Part shown: positions 58,012 through 64,000 of the stretch, piece by piece
How positions within the stretch are numbered: the stretch's first letter is position 1
Layout of the letters: every line of letters starts with the position of its first letter
Assembly: GCA_963932465.1 (NCBI GenBank)
Contig: OZ010793.1
Location: forward strand, 259,405,696 to 259,469,695
Length of the DNA: 64,000 nt
Source of the DNA: Maratus speciosus
Lineage: Eukaryota; Arthropoda; Arachnida; Araneae; Salticidae
Reading direction: 5' to 3'
Program-made: the position numbers and the translations under genes
Notes under the pieces: generated by a model
What the model saw: the letters and a program-made list of their open reading frames with translations, nothing else
Told to the model about the DNA's origin: nothing
Databases searched by the model: none

Positions 58012-58019
58012 ATTTTAAC

Positions 58020-58264
58020 CACTGTGTGAAAACTGTGTGACGTCACGAGAATATTGTCCATTATATTAGTTAGAATGAATAAAATACACGGGAATCACTC
58101 AGACTATTAAAATTTAACTACCACGAACTTTGAACCCGAAAATTTAAACTTAAAATGGTGAAAAATTCAATGGACTCAGTTTTCCATAATTTTTTAATAC
58201 AAGAGTTCCTTATTTATTAATTAAGCACATATGTTACTTCAGTAGTTTTACGTTCTATTTCTTT

Positions 58265-58309
<45 letters not shown>

Positions 58310-59196
58310 AAAAGCTTTTTTTATTGAAGCCTTAGAATAATTGTAGAATCAGTTTCATTATTTGTGCTTTTATAAATGTATTACAAAATAAAGGTTTCCA
58401 TGGGCGCCGGCAAAACGAAATGCAGGGTGTGGCCATTTTAAAACAGGTATGCCTGTATTCGATACCGAGGCAGCGTTTTGCAGAGTGAAGACCATAAATA
58501 TGAAATAGTTAAAATAAGAATATTTTGTTAAAACACCCGAAGCAAGACAATTTTTATACATATAATTAAAAAATTACAAAAATGTAACAAATAAGTGGCA
58601 AGAAAAGTTCAAAAGTAACTTTCTATTTTTTTTCTCTACAAAATGAAGAATTGAAATGGTTTTATCTCTTTTTTTTTGCCAGGAGGGCTCCGCTTCCCCC
58701 CCCCCCCCCGTGTATAATATGTTTTTTAAACATATCAACTTACAAAATATAGAAGTTACAAATAATTTGCAATAAAAGTCCAAAAGTAAGTTTCTGCTGG
58801 ATAAGCCTCATTGAAACAGTTTTTTCTTTTTTTCGCCCTTCACATTCGCCCTTCAGAAACCTTCTGTTTAAGAAATTTTTAAAACACATGAACGCAAAAA
58901 GAAAATTAAAACTAAAAATGGTCTTCCATGTGGGGGTCGAAAAAATTTTAGTTCCTTTTTCTCTTAGTGTTTAAATATTTTAAATAACTTGAGAATATAT
59001 TTAATAAAAAATATAATTAATTAAATTTGAAAATCGAGGGATGGGTAATGGCCTTTCCCTACCACCCACCTTGCCGGTACCCATGAGTGTTTTCAACGAA
59101 ACAAATAGCCCACCAATTAACTTTAAAAAAAGAGCGTATAACTGATCCATGGAACGCATAGCAATTAATTTGTTTTTCTCTCTTTCTTTCCTTTAG
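58020..59196. other. Intron end; T40 run; no gene seen
   Basis: A T-run of 40 lies at 58267-58306 and a C-run near 58697-58709. The open frames show no family features. The acceptor TTTCTTTCCTTTAG ends at 59196. Confidence 0.5.
58267..58306. repeat. Poly(T) tract, 40 bp
   Basis: Pure T-run. It could be the A tail of a minus-strand retroposon, but the sequence to its right shows no pol III boxes or LINE motif. Confidence 0.9.
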
Positions 59197-59334
59197 AGAC
59201 ACTAGAGTATCCTCCGGGAAGTGATGAAGTGGCCCTTCAGTTTGTTTCAACTGTGGAAAACATCAATACGTTTGATATTCAAATAACGCAACTTCCAGGA
59301 CCCTGCGATTTCGAATCGGCCATCAACAGGACAG
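59197..59334 (+). CDS. CUB domain 2, second-half exon
   Basis: The 138-nt exon is bounded by CTTTCCTTTAG and GTAGTT, phase 1 at both ends. It reads PPGSDEVALQFVSTVENINT and then FDIQITQLPGPC, parallel to NSDLLVFKFQS...GFSIEIKQLPFSC in domain 1. The tail DFESAINRT starts the next linker and contains a possible N-glycosylation site (N-R-T). An alternative acceptor two bases downstream would break the phase, so 59197 is preferred. The donor shows that at least one more exon follows beyond the window or was not recognised. Confidence 0.86.
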
Positions 59335-60299
59335 GTAGTTATGATGACACGGAGAAAAATAATTTATAATGAACAAATTTGGAAGATTTCTGTGAACTGA
59401 CATCATACTAGATCTAAACTATTCAAAATTTCTGAACAAATTGCTCAATCTCAGCTAATATGTCAAAGCATATGCAATGCAAACAATTTATAATTCATTT
59501 ATTTTCATAGTCAAATATGCGTGCTCTCTTTCATAAAATGCAAGATGAATAGATATAAAGCTGATTTTTACGATACTGATCGATGAAATTCGAATAATGT
59601 TCCTCTTAAAATTCTTTTGTACTTCAAGTGGTTTGATCAAGACATTCTTGTTGCTGTAATGTTATATGAGTGCAATAAATTGACTAATATTTTAATATAT
59701 AAGTATGCGTTTTAAATTTTAATTTAATTTAATTCATAAGTTGGCTATGTATTTGAATAATTTTTTTTTCTGCCATAGGATCACCTAACAATGTCCATTT
59801 GATTGAAATAGAACTCCGCGACTGTATAATCACCAAAATTTTAAAATTATTTTCTTTGAACATATAATGCATAAGTTCAATGCCCTGTTCATTAATTTAA
59901 AAAACTGGGTAAGTTAAAGAAAAAAAATTTAGAATATTATCCACTCACTAACTTAATAGTCTCTGTAGTCAGACATAACATATTATATTATCTTAATACT
60001 TCTTCCAGGTAAAACATATTAATCCACACCATTGGTTAACATTAAAGGACTAGAGTGGATATAAGAGACTATGAAAATGACCCCTTTCAATGGTTAATAT
60101 GAAAATTTCCTCTGGGTTTTTTTTTTTTTAAATCTTTTAAACTGTTTATTATATTCATTCAATGTTATAAAATATTTAAGTTTACTACAATTGTTAAACA
60201 CATTTTTTTTTTCTTTTTTGCGTGTGTGTGTGGCCAAAGTTGGTTATTTTTTTAATTTTTGTTACTTTTTCACATTTTATCAATTGAATTTTCACAGAG
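59335..60299. other. Intron after CUB domain 2, no gene seen
   Basis: AT-rich intronic sequence after the donor at 59335. Nothing recognised. Confidence 0.5.
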
Positions 60300-60745
60300 C
60301 GAAAGAAGTTACTATTTTGGTTTTTCATCTACGTTTATTTTAGGGGTATAAACATTTACAAACTATAAAATTAAAATTACCCTAATTCGCCCATATACTA
60401 GGGAAAACCTTTTTCACATTTTTACAATTCTTTTAATTTTCACATTTCATCTACTTGTTATACATAAAGAGAACGAAGGTACAATTTTGATTTTGATATA
60501 TGTTGGAGCCAATGGTATTAAGGTTTACAAAATATTAAATTAAAATGAATATACCTAATTTGCTCATACTAGGAAAAATATTTTTTTCATTTTTCAATTT
60601 TTTCTCTCTTTTTTTTTTAACGTTTTATCTTGTTGGTACCGGAGGTACCATTTTGATTTTGATAGATGTTTAAGTTAAGGGTATGATGATTTATAAAATA
60701 CTAAATTAAAATTAGTATACCCTAATTCGTTCATACCAGAAAAAA

Positions 60746-60778
<33 letters not shown>

Positions 60779-60930
60779 CATATTTTATTTACTTGTCCTA
60801 AATAGAGTGAACTAAGGTGCAGTTTGATTTTGATGTAAGTTTAAGTTAAAAGTATAAGGACTTATAAAATATTAAATTAAAATTAGTACCTAATTCGCTC
60901 ATTCTAGGAAAAACCTTTTTTTTTTTTACC
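60300..60930 (+). repeat. Degenerate tandem repeat, unit about 165-175 bp
   Basis: The phrase ACCTAATTCGCTCATACTAG, followed by GAAAAACC, recurs near 60378, 60551, 60718 and 60886 with AATATTAAATTAAAAT just before each. T-runs follow each unit. The last unit is also part of the duplicated segment at 62143-62518. Confidence 0.8.
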
Positions 60931-61136
60931 ACACTTGTTCTACATAGCCCTTTAAGACCTGACCTACACAATTGTGTAGGTCAGGCATGTCAAACTCTTT
61001 TATCGCCGCGGGCCAAATTCAGCATTATATACAAAGCCGCGGGCCACATTAAAAAAAAAGTAGATAATATTACTACTGTTGTACAACAAGCCACGTTAAA
61101 GAAATATTAACGCAAAATTCAAAAGTCATTATTATA
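60761..61136 (+). repeat. 376-bp direct duplication, copy 1
   Basis: Read by eye, the sequence is identical to 62143-62518 apart from one T in a T-run. It contains the last tandem unit, a 28-bp palindrome and the hAT-like phrase GGCATGTCAAACTC with two CGCGGGCCA motifs. Copies are in the same orientation, about 1.0 kb apart. Confidence 0.9.
60958..60985. repeat. Perfect 28-bp palindrome
   Basis: CCTGACCTACACAA is followed directly by its complement. The arms carry TGACCT and AGGTCA, nuclear-receptor-type half sites, as an everted pair. A second identical copy lies at 62340-62367. The palindrome precedes a hAT-like GGCATGTCAAACTC phrase and may be a transposon tip. Confidence 0.9.
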
Positions 61137-62142
61137 CATAGTTTGTTTTATCTTATTATTCGAAAAAATACTCAAAGAAATCCATAAAATTTATCAGACA
61201 AGTCTATAAAATTTTATTGAATTTTCTAAATTGTATTTATTTTTAAAATTGATTGTATACACCAGTCTATTAATCTTGATCTAGCAAAAAGCATAGCTAT
61301 CAATCTTCTATTTTACTTCAAGTAAAAATTAAATATAAACATATTCTGAATGAGAAAATTTATTTGATAAAATGCCCCTTGTATCTATGCGTTACATATT
61401 TAACTTATTAAATACATTTTCTTGTTAAAATTATGTTTATTTGACTTGAAAAATAACAAAAGGTTGCAACAATACTTTAAAAGATTGATTGATTGATGAA
61501 TAATTACAGATAATTTCGCTCTAATATGGAATCGCACTTAAATTTTAATAACTGCATTAATAAATTTTGAACAATAAATTTGAACATTAATCATTAGAGG
61601 TGAAGTAAACTGAATTTCATATCTCTTGAAATTCAAAAATCTTTTTAGATTTCATTTTTTAATGTATTTTTAAAAATTTCCACCACTGTGATTTTTGTAA
61701 TAATGCCTGCGAACGTTCTCTTTTTTAAAATTGTTTTGTCAATGTAATAAATTATATCTGAAAACGCTAATACTAACAAGACAGCCTTATCAATTTTGCT
61801 TTGAAGTTGAAGTTTACTGAGGTGTTTGCTTTGTAATTCCAAATGAAAAACCTTCAAGTACTTTGACTATTGTTAGTCTTTTATTAATACACATTCATAA
61901 TTTCTCAATGAAAATTGTAACTTGTTGAACAATTTGAAATTAAGAGTTAAACTTTATAATGGAAAAGCCGTCAAACATCTTTATAAGAAGGTATTCTGTT
62001 TATCATCACTACCCATATTTCAAAGATATTTCTTTGATTGATGATGATTAAGCATGTGCGTTACAAATATGAGTTTATAAGCTCATATCCGGCTTTTATA
62101 ATTCTATCCGGGTATATAGTATAAATATATAGCCGGCAAATA
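61137..62142. other. Spacer between duplicated segments, no gene seen
   Basis: AT-rich with no recognised frame or element ends. Confidence 0.5.
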
Positions 62143-62518
62143 TTTTTTTTTTTTTTTTTTTCATATTTTATTTACTTGTCCTAAATAGAGTGAACTAAGG
62201 TGCAGTTTGATTTTGATGTAAGTTTAAGTTAAAAGTATAAGGACTTATAAAATATTAAATTAAAATTAGTACCTAATTCGCTCATTCTAGGAAAAACCTT
62301 TTTTTTTTTACCACACTTGTTCTACATAGCCCTTTAAGACCTGACCTACACAATTGTGTAGGTCAGGCATGTCAAACTCTTTTATCGCCGCGGGCCAAAT
62401 TCAGCATTATATACAAAGCCGCGGGCCACATTAAAAAAAAAGTAGATAATATTACTACTGTTGTACAACAAGCCACGTTAAAGAAATATTAACGCAAAAT
62501 TCAAAAGTCATTATTATA
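62143..62518 (+). repeat. 376-bp direct duplication, copy 2
   Basis: See copy 1 (60761-61136). Sequence diverges sharply after the final shared ATTATTATA, which marks the duplication border. The left border lies in or near a T-run. Confidence 0.9.
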
Positions 62519-62993
62519 TGACTTTATAATAACATACATTACACATACAACTAACATAATATCAATGGTATTTATGTTTCTAGTATTTTCAAATTTCTTT
62601 AACTTCTCTAGACATAATTTCTTCAATTCAGTGGCGAATGATTTCGACTCGCGGGATATTTCATGTAATTAAGGCAATACTTATAGATTTTCAAAGCGAA
62701 TGTATTTTCTTCAGTAGGCTTGTGAAAGCACTTTGATTCTCATTTAAGAAGTATCACTTTCAATTCTGATGTATATTTTTCCGATGTTTAAAAATATTTT
62801 TGTGAGTTTTCTTTATATTTTGTGCTGTAGCACCTCTTAATGTTACATTCTTTCCAAACCCAAACAGTGCCTACATGTCAAACATAAAATTTCAGTCTTC
62901 CTTTGGATATAATTGTATTGTAAATCACCTTTAAAAGAATATGCGATGTTCATCTTCCGTTATCATATTTATTCATAGTGGTACACTGTAAAA
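62519..62993. other. No gene seen
   Basis: AT-rich. No element boundary other than the TA at 62992-62993 that flanks the following MITE. Confidence 0.5.
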
Positions 62994-63240
62994 AAAATAC
63001 GACCAGTTTTCCTGTAGGAATCGGAAAAATGGTTGCCCTTATCGTACCGGAAAAATTTCCGACCCAGCTTGGAATAAAATCCGTAAAATCGGAATAAAAT
63101 CCGTAAAATAACGTTTTATTGGCTATTTCCTTTTTTCTACCGATTTTATTCCGAGCTGGGTCGGAAAATTTTCCGTTACGATAAGGGCAACTATTTTTCG
63201 ATTCCTACAGGAAAACTGGTCGGATTTTTTTTTTACAGTG
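62994..63240. mobile_element. CACTGTA-type palindromic MITE, TA duplication
   Basis: The ends CACTGTAAAAAAAATACGAC and GTCGGATTTTTTTTTTACAGTG-type complement are inverted, and the arms extend over about 110 bp (GTTTTCCTGTAGGAATCGG and TTATCGTACCGGAAAA-like). TA flanks both sides (62992-62993, 63241-63242). An internal GGAATAAAATCCGTAAAAT phrase is duplicated. A Tc1/mariner-type enzyme is the likely mobiliser. No ORF. Confidence 0.85.
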
Positions 63241-63242
63241 TA

Positions 63243-64000
63243 AAGAGCATTAATGTATTTTATTTTGTAAGTCCCAGGATGTACGAGAGTATCCTTATAA
63301 AATGTGTGCATATAAATAAAAATACAAGAAAGGAAGTAAAGGTAACACAAGTTTCATTCAATGTTTCAGTTGCTAACCTAACTAATATAAATAATTAAAG
63401 AGCTTAAATTCAAAATCTATATGTTCGACTATAGCCCAAGTGAAGAACTTGGATGACATTTCGAAGTTTTTGTGTCAAGCACAAAAGGGATAATTTTTGT
63501 CACTTTCAAAGCGACTCATTGTAAACTATTTAATTTTATATTTTGATTTTTTAAAAATTGTAACCGTTTTTAATTAACGCCGAATTTCATTAACTTAACA
63601 ACACAGCTTTTAGTATTTATTAGATACAGATATTATTTCGTAAAGTGGTGCAAAATTGAAGAGAATAGTAACATAAAGTATTATTTTCGACATAAAACAA
63701 ACACAAATTATAATATAAATACTGTGAAAATATATACGAAAGCGTAAATTCTCAGACACGCGATCCTGTGCTTCTCTGCGTTCTGATTGGTTATCTTTGC
63801 ATCCACACTTGTTTTGTTCTAAAATGTAAAATTGAATCATATAATAACAGAATAAATCAAAATAAATCAATAAATATTACTATTCAAAAGTAGCGGTTCA
63901 AAAGTGGCGGTAGCATTCTGAATAAAAAAAAAGCTTGCGAAATTGGTAACACTGATATACATATCTTTCGAGTGTTCGTCATCTCTAAGACCATGGTTGT
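63243..64000. other. No gene seen
   Basis: AT-rich sequence to the window end. Open frames on the minus strand have no recognisable motif. Confidence 0.5.

Noticed and set aside
21415..59334. A protease or receptor identity such as cubilin, tolloid or a named CUB protein
   Set aside because: Only two CUB domains and linkers are visible. No EGF, LDLa or protease domain was seen, so no name is justified.
59199..59334. Alternative acceptor two bases downstream for the last CUB exon
   Set aside because: It would give phase 0 and break the frame from the previous exon; 59197 keeps phase 1 and the 138-nt length.
1..64000. CRISPR array, operons or prokaryotic regulatory sites
   Set aside because: The regular repeats are tandem without spacers and lie within transposons. 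The gene structure is spliced and eukaryotic.

Overview
The window looks like part of a large, AT-rich, transposon-laden animal genome. Support comes from spliced exons with GT/AG borders, long introns, a tRNA-derived SINE, a LINE with reverse transcriptase and RNase H, Ty3/gypsy gag debris, Helitrons, and hAT, piggyBac-like and Tc1/mariner-like elements. The element mix fits an arthropod, and the gag, LINE and SINE styles suggest a chelicerate such as a spider. The species assignment is inference. No bacterial gene organisation, CRISPR array or intact RNA gene was seen.

Only one host gene is supported. It lies on the + strand and is incomplete at both ends. Five exons (21415-21445, 26116-26367, 30405-30542, 44100-44348, 59197-59334) are joined by introns of about 4.7, 4.0, 13.6 and 14.8 kb. 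They join without a stop into a protein segment with two tandem CUB domains. Each CUB domain is split at the same place by a phase-1 intron, and both second-half exons are exactly 138 nt, so the two domains probably arose by duplication of a two-exon unit. CUB domains are extracellular binding modules. The exact family is not recognised.

The rest is mobile DNA, much of it nested. Region 1-5100 holds a Helitron (658-2339) carrying a TTAA-flanked palindromic element, foldback-related sequence and a second Helitron end. Region 7200-12060 holds a hAT element with a perfect 8-bp target duplication, and a decayed minus-strand gypsy gag/protease interrupted by a SINE and a TTAA-flanked piggyBac-like element. 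Region 12694-17560 is a Russian doll: a pogo-like palindrome split by a LINE (17-bp target duplication), which is itself split inside the RT by a CACTGTA-type element. Region 18122-20140 repeats the Helitron theme. Region 27956-29497 is a Helitron with clean ends.

From 32911 to 38180 lies a Helentron/DINE-like element made mostly of about 325-bp tandem monomers, each with a GCCAT-rich hairpin. A shorter copy lies at 54771-56330, beside a 1.6-kb foldback element (53151-54769) with about 560-bp inverted arms. Both of these appear nested in one hAT element. Region 42482-43889 is a complete but dead Tc1 element (DD34E), and 44940-45840 is a dead mariner/IS630-like transposase. Region 60761-62518 carries a near-identical 376-bp direct duplication containing a perfect 28-bp palindrome.

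No new protein-coding system was found. The most unusual items are the foldback element with hairpin tips, the hairpin-bearing tandem monomers, the 31-bp palindrome flanked by an 8-bp duplication, and the nesting history.
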